Part shown: positions 1-20,560 of the stretch, piece by piece | How the letters are laid out: each line of letters opens with the position of its first letter | How positions within the stretch are numbered: the first letter of the stretch is position 1 | Source: Scolanthus callimorphus | Lineage: Eukaryota; Cnidaria; Anthozoa; Actiniaria; Edwardsiidae | DNA: 64,000 bases | Assembly: GCA_033964015.1 (NCBI GenBank) | Contig: CM066913.1 | Coordinates: 28,670,790-28,734,789 of the forward strand | Reading direction: 5' to 3' | Translations under genes and position numbers: made by a program | The notes under the pieces: generated by a model | What the model was told of the DNA's origin: nothing | The model's input: only the letters and a program-made list of their open reading frames with translations | Databases searched by the model: none

Positions 1-29
1 TGGAAGATGGTGATTGCTTTCTGACTAAC

Positions 30-9321
<9,292 letters not shown>

Positions 9322-9883
9322 CTAGCAAACCAACGCCATTTTTAAAATGGACTAATCACTCATCTGATGGCCTTGCGGCCTCGATTGTCCTTATAAGATC
9401 ACGTGACCACGATAGCAGGTAATGATTGGCTAGTAATTGAATAGACGATGACGTATCTTCCCTTATTCTCTTTCAAGCGTGCCAGAGAAAAAATTCGCCA
9501 AAACATCAACAAACAAAAATACAATCACGATTACAAGTTCTTTTTGTTTGCGAATATGATAATTTTAATTAAAATACAGGCATTGCAGCCACTTACACAT
9601 TTTAGGTATCACAGCGAGGTTTTGAGCTTGCTGCGTTCAAATGAGTTGTGATTGCGAAAACGATCGCCACAGGGAGCCCAATCAACAAGCCGTAGAAGCA
9701 AAATAAACACGCAAGTAATTGTTCTACTTCCGGCAAAAAGCCAAACTCACAAGGAGCTCCAGGCTAAGGGAGGCAGAGGACAACTAGGACTGTGGGCTGA
9801 TCAAGTTCAAGTTCATTTTATTTTATGTACATTAAAGAGGATAACACACATAAAAAGGCCAGACACAAACTGAGTCGACTCAT

Positions 9884-10657
9884 CTAATTTCCCGGCGTGT
9901 CGTCTCGAACATTCGGAGATCGAACTGAATCGAACCCCGGATCGTCCGATCTGGTTCGAGCCCTTTAGAGATGAGGAGAATCTGGGCAGATCAAACTTGA
10001 TCGAACAATAAAATGAATTACCGATGTGACGTGACGTAATTGTTGCGCCGTACACGAATTTATATCAAGTATATCACACCACATGGAACTGATACCTTCC
10101 TGGCAGTTTCAACAACCGTGTCAATGACTACACGCGTAAACGTCACGTGTGTTGCATGTTAAGGACTACCAAAACTGCCCTTTTGAAACAAGGATTGGGG
10201 ACATATACGTCGCGATGAGGAAAATTGGAGACACTGAAGGAACTCTGAGACTTACATTACGAAAGCCGACGAACACCAGTCAGGGGATTGTGTTTGGCCC
10301 ATTTTGGTCATGTTTATATCAATTCAATAAATGAAAATACTATTTACGAGCATATGTTACGAGACACTAAAAGCTGAGTAATTTATAGTTTCCCGATTAG
10401 ATAACACTAAATAGAGTGCATAGATAGCGTAGCCCCGAAGAATTCTGACATGTTTCTTTCTATCGAACTAGATCGCACTGGATCGAGCGATCCGAGGAAA
10501 TCGTACGATCTAGTTCGGATATCGTACTCACCCAAATTCTAAAGTTCGATCCGGTTCGATCTCAAAAGAGCTCGAACCGTATCGAACGATTCGCGTTCGA
10601 TCCGGTTCGAGCTCCTTTTAGTTCGATTTGGTTCGAGCCGACACGCCGGGCTAATTT
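9884..10657. mobile_element. TIR element rich in TCGAAC/GTTCGA words
   Basis: Outer inverted ends share CCCGGCGTGTCG (left) and CGACACGCCGGG (right), next to TCTCGAAC / GTTCGAGC. The subterminal regions are crowded with GATCCGGTTCGA-like words in both orientations. Lies in the block between KDM5 and the receptor-like gene. Confidence 0.8.
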
Positions 10658-10751
10658 GCCCCTGGCCGACTTTAGTTTATTTTGCTTGACAATTTGCGCT
10701 GGTTCAAACCAAAACGACACTAAACAGCACACACTACCGAGTTGTCTCGTT

Positions 10752-11466
10752 TTAAGGTATGAGTATACCTTTGAAGGGTGTCGCGGGAAAAAATTTCGTA
10801 TCGCGTCACAATTTACACCACAAACGTCGTTCATATATCATTTTAAAGCTAAAAGGTTGGGCTATGTGATGAATAACTTTGTTTTCATTATATTGTACAT
10901 TAACATATATTTGTTTAGCTCTAAAGAAAAAAGTACCGACTTTCTTGAAAAAGTTCCAGCTTCTTCCAATTAAATTGCACAGATCCAAATTTAAGCAAAA
11001 TCTATTCTTTAGAAGGCGATCTAAAAAAAGGTGTGCGGGATTTTTGATTTTCCTTTCAAAACATATTTTATGCTAATTTTTGTGTTAGAATTGCCAAAAA
11101 TATCGATTTTCAATCTGTTTTACATAATATTTCCGAAAATACGTAAAATATCAAAAATCCCGCACACGTTTTTTCAGATCGCCCTCTAAGGAATACATTT
11201 TGGGGAAATCTGGAGCTTTTAACATTAACTGGAAGTGGCAGGAACTCTTAAAAAGCAAAAATTGGTACTTTTCCTTTGAAGCACAAAACGACGAAAACGT
11301 TCCATCAAATTAACGTTGCATATAAATATACCACTTAGCAAGTAAGGCCGTTTCACAAGCTTTAAAACGATATATAAATGGCCCTTGTAGTGTAAATAAT
11401 GACGCGACAGTGATTTTTTTCGCGAAAAATTGACGTCTCTCGCTCAAAGGTATACTCATACCTTAA
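10752..11466. mobile_element. TIR element, ends TTAAGGTATGAGTATACCTT
   Basis: The left end TTAAGGTATGAGTATACCTT TGA is matched inverted by TCAAAGGTATACTCATACCT TAA at the right. A second inverted pair inside (GATCTAAAAAAAGGTGTGCG ... CGCACACGTTTTTTCAGATC) makes a large hairpin. Confidence 0.88.
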
Positions 11467-11568
11467 GGCAAAGTCGACAAAACTGCCGCAAAAAGGCAAT
11501 CTTATTGACAAGAACACTAAAAAACGCGCTCTCTGATTGGTGGATCGGCAGGCAGTGCGTGATTATCC

Positions 11569-12157
11569 ACTAGTCATTTGCTTCCACCGACCCCCAGCCC
11601 CCGCGACATAGCAGGGGAATATGAAACAGATGTTGTCAAATTTGAAATAATTCCACCGCCTACCAGGGGAGAACGCCTTAGCCTGCACACAGGCGCTAGT
11701 TAGAGTTCTAGGGGGCTAGGAGAAATCCGCTTGTGATAGCTGGCGTGGCGAAGTTTGGGTAGCTTGTTTGCGAATTCTGTTGCGATTTTGGCAGGGTTCC
11801 TGAACTCGAAACAAAAAACTCCGAATAACAACACAGGAGAGCCTGTTCGCAGGCTAAGAACGCCTTGGCAAATTCCCTACACCCCGGGGAAACATTTCCT
11901 ACACCCAAGGGACAAATTCCACCCTCCACAAGATGGATACAAGAAACTTTCCTATCAAAACCAGTAGAGTGTCTTTGCCGAAATGAAAAAGACTGCCATT
12001 CCCCCGGCCGGTCATCTGAGCGATAGCAAATTTGAAGTAAACTCCCTGGGGATCGGGGCACGAATACAAACCAAACCACTGATATTTCCCCCACTATCGC
12101 CTGGCAAAATCCCCGCATGTCGCGGGGGTTGGGGGTCGGTGGAAACAAATGACTAGT
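11569..12157. mobile_element. TIR element with long CCACCGACCCCC ends
   Basis: Left ACTAGTCATTTGCTTCCACC continues GACCCCCAGCCCCCGCGACA; the right end has the inverted copy finishing GGTGGAAACAAATGACTAGT. The arms are about 40 bp long. No credible ORF. Confidence 0.9.
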
Positions 12158-12265
12158 AGCCCACACGCACGATTAAGTCTAGCGGCGCACGCAGTTTTGG
12201 CTTTCCATCTTCAGGAAAAAAATATAGATTTCATTTTTAATTCCAGGTTCCGTACTGTATGTAAT

Positions 12266-12432
12266 ATTTCAAATCCGACAATGAGGACTGGACCGTATTT
12301 CAAGTCCGCAGCAATTAGTTCCAGTCCGAGGCGAAGCCGAGGACATAGTTTCGGCTTCGAGGCGAAGCCGAGGACTGGAACTAATTGCAAGGACTTGAAA
12401 TATGGTCCAGTCCGAATTGGAGGATTTGAAAT
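12266..12432. mobile_element. Short hairpin element
   Basis: Inverted arms: ATTTCAAATCCGACAATGAG and GGACTGGACCGTATTTCAAG pair with the right half, ending GGAGGATTTGAAAT. The centre contains GAGGCGAAGCCGAGGAC twice. Confidence 0.85.
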
Positions 12433-12579
12433 GACTTCACATGCTCATTAATTATTTGGGAGGCAAATTGAAAGAGAAAGACTTGAAGTAGAATCAACTT
12501 ATTTGTCTTGCTGTCGGTTGTTGTGAAAAGAGAACAAGAATTTTATTATAAGAGTGGTTTGCATATACCCGTGTGTTAT

Positions 12580-12891
12580 GGCCGTTTTCACACTAGAGAC
12601 GGATGATTCGTCCAGACGACTTAGGGCAAAGATTTTTAGTGCGTCTCTTACTTCGTCAGTTGCTTCGTCTTGTGTGAATACGGGCAAGAGACGGATAAAA
12701 CGTCCAGACGAATTAAATGATTTAGTTCGTCAGTTCGGACGGATTAAGCCACTTAATTCGTCTGGACGTTTTAACCGTCTCTTGCCCGTATTCACACAAG
12801 ACGAAGCAACTGACGAAGTAAGAGACGCACTAAAAATCTTTGCCCTATAAGTCGTCTGGACGAATCATCCGTCTCTAGTGTGAAAACGGCC
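12580..12891. mobile_element. Near-perfect 312-bp palindromic element
   Basis: The two arms (about 12580-12726 and 12745-12891) are almost exact reverse complements, from GGCCGTTTTCACACTAGAGA at each outer end to CGTCCAGACGAATTAA near the centre. Both strands therefore show the same short shadow peptide. The very low divergence indicates recent insertion or gene conversion between arms. Confidence 0.95.
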
Positions 12892-14325
12892 GTTGGCCGT
12901 TTTTAAACAAAACCGAAATAATCCGACTTTCCAAATTACATAGCCCTTTGTTCTGTTTACACTAGAGCGGAGTTTATAAAAACTACGCTTGAATCGAAAT
13001 CACTTGGGACTTGAGGTGTATTCGTGTTATAAGTTCGTGTTTAGCGCTGGGTCGCGATCGACTTCACTTGATTCGTGGCCTCGATAAGAATAACTGGGAG
13101 AAAATGTCAGTGCAGTCCCTTGACTTTTGGATTACGAAAGTTTGTGCAGACAGTGACCAATAAGACAGGTAAACCTGTAATTATTTGTTTCTGTTTAGAA
13201 TTGTGCAATATTGGTAACACAACGTAAACTTCCAAAAATTAAGTAAATTGTTTGCTATTTGTATATCTTTCATAGGTGAAAGATACCCAGCTAAAAGTTT
13301 GTACCAGATTTGGAAAGCAAGACTCGAACAGCTGTCAATATGTTGGACAAGAAAAACATGAGGTAAGATTTCAAATGTACTATATTATAAATCAAACTAC
13401 CGAATTTTGTAACCCTAAAGGAGAACGAGAGTGGCGCAGGCATGAAATGTAAGAGCTGGTGTTTATTGAGAAAAACCGGGTTCGGACTCTGACCGGTTCG
13501 ATAGAAATGCGTCGGTGGGTGGAAAATAGAAGCTATTCTTTTCACTGATATGCGTATTTTTATTAGTTTTGCAGGTTTGAGACGTGTTCTTGATGTTAGC
13601 AATGAGGCAGTTTTTCCTGTTTTGAGGTTAGACGAAATAGATTAGTTACTAAACGAGTATAGCGTGCCTCAAAATTCATCTGCTCGCAATTGGAATTACG
13701 CGGCCGGTTGGCCAATTAACATTAGTGGGAATTATTTCAATGTGACCATTTACCAATGTGTAAAATGTACAGTACGCTGTCTTTATAATTTACTGTACTT
13801 TGGATGCAAAGCGCATCAAATAAAGTCTATGTTGTTGTTTGTTGTGTTGAACTTTTTAATTTTGTTCCAGTACCTAAGGGACATCCCAAAGGAAAAGAAT
13901 TTATTAAGCCCCAGCTCTTCCCTGCTGATTTCAATACCCTCCCCGGCTTTTGGGTGTTTTAATTTTTTAATTTTTAAATAAAGGCTTCTCTCTCTCTCTC
14001 TCTCTTTTCCGTTCGCACGTTATAGGACGATTGTACTGTGTACTGGACCGGGTTTCCAGTATCATCACGTGACCCAGTTTTCACTCTTGCAATTGGCTGT
14101 TATACTCGTGAATAATTAATGAGTATGTGAAAGATGTATAGATGCTTCTCGTTGCGTTTTCTCGTGTCCCGATGACAGACAGAAGCACGGAAGAATGAGA
14201 TCTCGCTATACCGGCCCATCTTTGTTCCATAAAACACCTGGGAAAGCATGAAGGTTCCATTATGCAGTGCATAAATGGCTTCTGCTACAAGTAGGGTCAA
14301 GCTCCGGGTTTCAAGCCACGAGTGA
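12892..14325. other. No gene recognised
   Basis: Intergenic. It contains a CT microsatellite at about 13987-14006 and a short AATAAAGTCTATGTTGTTG-like segment near 13817 that resembles the 3' end of a retroelement, but nothing that could be classified. No exon with family similarity was seen on either strand. Confidence 0.6.
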
Positions 14326-14581
14326 CAGGGGCGTAGCCAGGGGGGGGGGGGGGGGTTCCAGGGGTTCCGGAACCCCCCCTCTCCCGCAGCAGAACCCCTC
14401 CTCGCCTCTGTTCTAGACCGAATTACTACTAAAATTGTAAATATTTAATAGACAACAAATAAAAGCTCCAATTAAATGTAGCAAATTTCTTCAAACGCTA
14501 GGTTTTCCCCGAGATCTATGTGGAGTTTTTTATTTTTTTGAATTTTGGACCCCCCTCTCATAAGTGCTGGCTACGCCCCTG
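14326..14581. mobile_element. CAGGGGCGTAGCCAG-TIR element with AGTGA target duplication
   Basis: The ends CAGGGGCGTAGCCAG and CTGGCTACGCCCCTG are inverted copies, and both flanks read AGTGA, a 5-bp target-site duplication. The element starts with a 16-G run and has C-rich text inside. A second element with the same ends is at 63355-63525. Confidence 0.88.
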
Positions 14582-14912
14582 AGTGACGAGACCGTGTATG
14601 CATGCTACCAATCCGTACATCTGTTGGACTGCAACTAAAGCCTGGTTTCCATATAGTCTTCTGTCGTATCTGCCGCATCAGTCGACCGTGAAACAATAGA
14701 AATTGGAATTATTCTTTTGTTTCACGGTTGACTGACACAAGACTATTTATTATATAGACACGAGTGTTTTACTGGGAAATACACCACTCGTAGATCTCAT
14801 ACGAAGCTACATCCGGGTCCTCAGTGACATATTTTCCATATCCTCACTAGTGAGGATATCGGTCAAAACAAAAATGCTTGGAAATCAATTTGGAATATTT
14901 TTTTCAGGTTTG

Positions 14913-15037
14913 TCTATATAATAAAAAGAAAATTACACGGTGGCTTGGAGATATGAGTTTTATTTTCTCGTGTCAAACTTGCCACTCGAAAATAAAACTC
15001 ATATCTTCGCGCCACCGTGTAATATCCTCTATATAGA
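14913..15037. mobile_element. Hairpin element
   Basis: TCTATATA ... ATTACACGGTGGC and AGATATGAGTTTTATTTTC pair with GAAAATAAAACTCATATCT and GCCACCGTGTAAT ... TATATAGA on the right. Arms are about 55 bp with a short loop. Confidence 0.88.
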
Positions 15038-15650
15038 AACTAGGAATTTTGGCATAATGGCAAGCACCACAGGGTCCAATTGCTCGAAAGTGGTTTAGCA
15101 CCAGGAATAATTATTATGGTCACTCGATGGTTTTGTTCAGAACTAAACCTGGTTTAAATTGAATCCACCTTTGAACAACCCGCACCAGGAAATGAACAAC
15201 CCGCACCAGGAAAGAATGAAAGTAATCAAAACGATATCATTAACAACTCGTGGATATGGACTACTACCCAAGTCTAACAACTAACTCTCTTCTCGTTGTT
15301 CGACAGCACTTTTCTACTTGCAGCGCGTGCAATGAGAAACAAATCACAATACTTTGCGACAAAAATTGCAAGTATAAGCCAACCTTTAGACGTCACAGAA
15401 ATAGCTCTAGGTACTCGATCGTTTCTCAATTTTTCCAGTAGGCCGCTGTCATCAACCAGAAGTAAATTATTGCGCGAGTTCTACGAGCGCATTCTAATCT
15501 CGTCGTGTGGGCTGGATGCTGTAGCGTTTTGAGCTGAGATGTCGGGGACTGAAATAGCCTCGACTTGATGTTGCGAACGACCAGATAAACTGGTTTGTGA
15601 GTTGTTTTATGACGTAATGTAATTTCCCGCTAACGTGTGCGGACAAATAA
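15038..15650. other. No gene recognised
   Basis: Intergenic. A direct doublet of GAACAACCCGCACCAGGAAA is visible near 15173-15211. No other structure was recognised. Confidence 0.55.
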
Positions 15651-16488
15651 GGGGTGGACCATTAGAAGTTGGGGGAGGGGGGGTGGCAATTCCCCAAAAA
15701 AAATTCGCGCAAGGCCAATCCTTCCAAAAAAAAAATCTTGCAGAGATTCGAACTAGGAAATAAAAATCCTACAAAGACATGGCTTGGGTTCTCATTAAAA
15801 AGATGTCTTAAGTAGTTATTCCAGCAACTTCTCTTTTGCACTTTTCTACTTCACTTAATAAAAATTTCGGCGCGCTTCGCGCGCATTAAAAATACCATTG
15901 AACATATAGTCGGTAAGAACTCACGCACCGAAGTCACTGCCCTCGCGCCGTTTACAAAAAAAAACTCTCCCAAAAAATGCCCTGTAGTGATAGGCCTGGC
16001 AGGCAGTCACTATGTTCGAAAGAATCACACTTAGGTAAGCGTGAGTTCGACGTTACAAGTATAGAAATGTGGACCGCTTCACACAAATGAATAATAATAA
16101 TTTCGTAATTTGCGGCACCAATAATAAAACCTACAGGCATTGTTTATTATACACAAAAAACGGAACGTTCGTCTACCCTTTCTCTGAGGCTTGATGAAAT
16201 GCGTTTATAAAAATTCGTTGTATCTATACATACAGCAACAATATTTTCTTAATCCATTTCTGAACCAAATATAGTATATAGTATATAAGAACATTTTATT
16301 GATTTGTGGGAACGGAACGCCACGGGAACAGGTAGTGCTCGATGCGCAAGATACCCCTCGTGGGTTTATCCTTTTCAACTTTTTTTGTGTGTGTGTCTGC
16401 GAAAAAAAAATCGTGCATGGCCTTCGAGTCCGAAAAAAAATTCCTGCACAACCTGATCCCCGAAAAAAACATTCATACGCAAAATTAT

Positions 16489-16524
<36 letters not shown>

Positions 16525-16541
16525 TTCTAATGGTCCACCCC
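15651..16541. mobile_element. TIR element containing a 31-C run
   Basis: The left end GGGGTGGACCATTAGAAGTT followed by a G-rich tract mirrors the right end, a C-rich tract followed by TTCTAATGGTCCACCCC. The C tract at 16491-16521 is 31 bases long. Confidence 0.88.
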
Positions 16542-17119
16542 TAAAACGAGTTCATGTTTGTTTCGTGCTTTCTCGATCTCCACTCTCTCCACCGTGGCTG
16601 GAGTTTTTGGATCTGGTGATTTGTTGACAATATACAAAAAGAAAAAAATGGACGAAGCTACTTATCTGGACGTCAGGAGGCTGTTTAGTGCTGTATTTTC
16701 TAGTAAACAAACGATGAAATTTACGCGAGACAGAACTGTACAACCCACGTGTGTTCTGTCAACATGACTGCTTTCAGAATCGTTGATCGAAACTTCTCTC
16801 AGTCTACAGTGTGATACTTGACCAATATATTGCCTACGAAAACTAGACACCGACTGCTTCAGCACAGATTACTGGAATCTGTTCGACTTTGAACATAAAT
16901 AATACGAGTGGTTGACTATGTCTCATTACACCGATTTGATTTCTGAACAAGTATAAAGAGTTCTGACGAACATTTCAGAATAGAAACAAGGTTCTTGCTA
17001 TAGAATTTACTGAATTTACTCTAACAACTCAAGAATATTGGACATAGAGGTAATCAATGTTTCTGTAGATTGATACAGTAAACCGAGTAAGCACCCACAT
17101 TGTAAGAACAAATGGATTA

Positions 17120-17549
17120 AGGGACTGTTCGTTAATTACGTCGCAGGGGGGGCTGGTGGTTTTTTCTGCTCGTAGGTTTTGTGAAAACTTACCCCCCTAC
17201 AAAAAAAGTAGTTTAAATTTCTACCCCTTCGAAAAATGGCTATTTGAAATTTTACCCCCCTCCCCCTGGGCGTGCTTATTGACTAAGCTACAATGTAAGC
17301 ATCAAAATGGCGTCTAAACTAAGTACGATTGTTGAAGAGGATGTACCGGTAGAACAAGCTTTAACTGGCAAGAAAAGAGAGGAGAAGTTCGACAGAAACC
17401 TTTAGTAGGAAAGCTTGAAATGCACCCCCCAAACGTTTCGCGTGTTCTAAAAATTTACCCCCAAATTTTTCAACGTTCTGCAAAATTTACCCCCCCTAAT
17501 AAAACCACCAGCCCCCCCCCCCCTGCGACGTAATTAACGAACAGTCCCT
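17120..17549. mobile_element. AGGGACTGTTCGTTAATTAC-TIR element
   Basis: The left end AGGGACTGTTCGTTAATTAC is followed by GTCGCAGGGGGGGCTGGTGG; the right end is its inverted copy, closing GTTAATTACGTC partners and ACAGTCCCT. Inside are G/C-rich repeats resembling GGGGGTAAATTTT. It resembles the elements at 30178, 34997 and 39146 in its AGGGAC end and G-rich subterminal part. Confidence 0.88.
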
Positions 17550-17601
17550 AAGAACACGAGAAAGTCAGGCTGAAATTTGATAGCTGTTTCATAAGAACCT
17601 T

Positions 17602-18034
17602 AAGGTGGTGTTACACGGGACAACTTGCAACGAAAACTTTCCTCGCAACATTGTTGCGCGAAAAGTTTTTACCGTGTAACATGTGGCACAAGACAACTTT
17701 TCGCGCAACATTTCACTCGGCAACATGTTGCGAGTTTTTGACTTGGCTTCAAAAACTTGCAACACAAAATGACGAATATCTGAAATGTTGTCTCGTGTAA
17801 CATGTGTCCAACAACTTTTCGCGCAACATTTTTTGTCTGGAAGCGAGGCAAGAATGAAATTCGTCATCAGCTCGAGCTAAAAGTTGTTTTAACGGTCGTG
17901 TATCAGATGTTGTTGCGCTAAAAGTTGTCTCATGTAACATGCCCGTTGCCGAATGACTCAACGTCAGGAACTTTTCGCGCAACAATGTTGCGCGGAAAGT
18001 TTTTGTTGCGAGTTATCCCGTGTAACATCGCCTT
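17602..18034. mobile_element. GTTACACGGGA foldback element
   Basis: Ends AAGGTGGTGTTACACGGGAC and the inverse of CCCGTGTAACATCGCCTT match. Inside, the word TTTTCGCGCAACA recurs in both orientations at least six times. Related in style to elements at 23914 and 54414. Confidence 0.85.
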
Positions 18035-18126
18035 TACAGTGTATATATGCAAGTTGCTTGCTGTAGATCAGGTTAGCGGAAAAAGATTTAACCACGAGCG
18101 CACTTACTAATCTTCGATTACTTCTA

Positions 18127-19870
18127 GTATAGGTATTAGATGCAGGCAGAAACATATAAGTGAGTTGAAACGTGTAACAGACGAATGAATCTGATGTAAC
18201 AACAGGGAACAACTCGCGATCACTAAACACCATATTTGGAAAACAATGTCCTTGCGTGAAGCCAATCAAAATTCAGATATGACTTTTCACTGCACACTGC
18301 AGGCTTTCGGTGCTCGTTTTGCAAATCGATGCTTGCAGATTTTTGGAAGCCTTACCGATTTTTCTACGAGAAAACCAATGGACTTTGTAAGAAGAACTTC
18401 CAAGCTCAACCAAAATGCATAAATTGCTCAGAAGGAGAAAAATAATTCAGGAATTGAGCATATTTTGCACAGTTAACTCACACCACTCAGTTTCGGGACT
18501 TCAAGAAAAAGAAGTTGGCCAAGCAGATTTTTTATGGCTAGGAACTCTGAGAAACTATTGAAGAAATAACCAGAACGGGAGAAATGAATATCAACGTCGG
18601 CTGGATTCTGTTGATCGAAAAGGAACTAATTTACACGTAGGAACGAAGGAGAAAAACAGCTCGGCTATTTGCAAGGGATCCGTTCTTGAAACAACAAACA
18701 CAGAAGAAGGGAAATTAGAGTAGTCTCTAATTAGAGTAGTCTCAGTGCTCTTTAGTTATAAACTTCAAGATATGTTGTCGTTGAATTTGTACTGGAACAT
18801 GAGATGTCAAGAAAGAACGAAGGATCCAATCAAGCCAAAACAAACAAGTAAGGCTCGACAAAAAATGTTTTTTTTTTCTTTCAGTAGTGAATTAAAAAAC
18901 GTTTAGTTTATAAATTAACTTATCGATTTTATTTCTTTATCAATTGTTGTCTTTAGATTCTCATTTGTTCTTGTCCATGGTGCTTTTAAGCCTTATTTTT
19001 GATGCTCAGTGCGTTTAAGGCATGGCTCTAAACTGTTTTGCCTGAAAAAGGGGATTATTCGTCATAACTAATGTTCTATACTGTGGATCATCATCAAAAT
19101 TGGTCAGTACAATAATTTTAACAAGAGCTATATTTTAATATATTTTGTTGCCATGGAAACGCTAATCACGTGACTCAGTGGCGGCCATCTTTGATTTTAT
19201 ACTTAGGCCTTCTGAGGACAGCCATGGAAAGGTGAAACTGAAATAGATACAGGGGAACTATCCTTAAAATGAAGCTAATTGGATAAGTCGCATTACTTCA
19301 GTAAAAAAATATATAGAGAATTTTCGTGTTTTGAAATATGTAATATTTTGAAAAACTGTCTTTATTAAAACATTATCCTAGATATCCAATTAGGTTTACA
19401 GAAAGATCAATGCTACAAAGATTATGCTAAGAAATTTCTGATTTTTATCTTCTTTCCATACCTTCACATGCGCTAAAAGTTAAATCCAAGATGGCTGACG
19501 GTGAGTCACGTGACATCGTAACCATGGAAACAGTTTTAAAATAAGTTTAAGGCCCAAATTTGAAAGATTTTCGTTGAAAAATAACGAAGTTACCAAAAAG
19601 CAGCCCTCGTGTTAGAGCCATGCCTTAAACTCACTGAGTGGATTTTGAGCATGGAAAAATCAGTTCTCAACTCATTTGTGCTTCTGTTGTGGGGAGTTCG
19701 CGCGCGTTATTTTTAGAAAACATGACGAATAACATCTCCCGTTGCTGATTGGCTAAGCGAAGAATCTGTTGCTTTCCAAATATGGTGTTTTTTGATCGCG
19801 AGTTGTTCGCAGGTTGTCGCGCTGTTACACGTTTCAACTCACTTATATGTTTCTGATGCAGGTTATACCA
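18127..19870. mobile_element. Long-TIR element of about 1.7 kb with another element nested inside
   Basis: The text from GAAACATATAAGTGAGTTGA onward at about 18149 reappears inverted near 19828-19854, and the arms extend over more than 90 bp (CACCATATTTGG / CCAAATATGGTG). No transposase ORF is present. Confidence 0.82.
18997..19660. mobile_element. Nested TIR element
   Basis: GTTTAAGGCATGGCTCTAA at the left pairs with TTAGAGCCATGCCTTAAAC at the right. TGATGCTCA / TGAGCATG extend the pairing outward with mismatches. It lies wholly within the larger long-TIR element. Confidence 0.8.
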
Positions 19871-20030
19871 AAGCTCTGGCAGTATTCCCTCATATATGGT
19901 ATCAAGAGAAAATGATCATGATCCGGTATGGTTTTTGGGCTCCTGAGGTCTGGTATGTGTTTCAGCATGAATATCCTACAAACTGAATTTCGATCAAAGG
20001 TTTGCCGCATTTAGTGACAACAGGAGCCCA
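19860..20030. repeat. Dispersed repeat, relative of 29690-29895
   Basis: Shares scattered words with the second copy: TTTGGGCTC(C/A)TGAGGTCTG, GTATGT(G/A)TTTCAGCATGA, and TTTCGATCAAAG/TTTGATCAAAG. It may be a SINE or a deleted DNA element; the class is not identified. Confidence 0.55.
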
Positions 20031-20121
20031 TAAGGGGCTCCTGGTGACAAAGACTGTTTATTTTAATTAAGCAATAAAAGTACTTTCCGCGTGCTCTCTG
20101 CTTTCTTACAAACACGAGGGG

Positions 20122-20204
20122 GATGTTGGGAGAACTGATCAAAACTTGAAAGACACGAGCCGAAGGCGAGTGTCTTTCAAGTTTTATCAGTTCGACCAAC
20201 ATTC
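20122..20204. repeat. Short inverted repeat downstream of the receptor-like gene
   Basis: TGTTGGGAGAACTGAT and AAAACTTGAAAGACAC pair with GTGTCTTTCAAGTTTT and ATCAGTTCGACCAACA around a GAGCCGAAGGCGA loop. A poly-C tract follows at about 20264-20280. Confidence 0.75.
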
Positions 20205-20560
20205 CCCGGGTCAGATTTTGGAGTCCTTGGCGCCACACCCCTACCCAAAGATCAGTTGAGTACAACCCCCCCCCCCCCCCATCCCCGCCCACCACTACCC
20301 CACCACCACAGCCACCCCCACCACCAACCCCTCCCGAGCACTAAAGGTAGAACAACAACTATAACTGACTAATATTCACGCTATACATTCGATATACATC
20401 TTGAAAAAGTTAAAGTTTTAATCCACCCTTCTTTGCAATACAGTTTAGGGATCGGACGCCCCGTCGAAAACACTGGCTTCAGGACTGTACAAGAGTATTC
20501 ATGATAGACTTTTCAATCCGCTAGAAATGTCCACCTTAAGACGTAATCACATTATGTTCC

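Noticed and set aside
10562..11076. Overlapping ORFs on both strands near 10.6-11.0 kb
   Set aside because: They cross the boundary of two inverted-repeat elements and have no family similarity.
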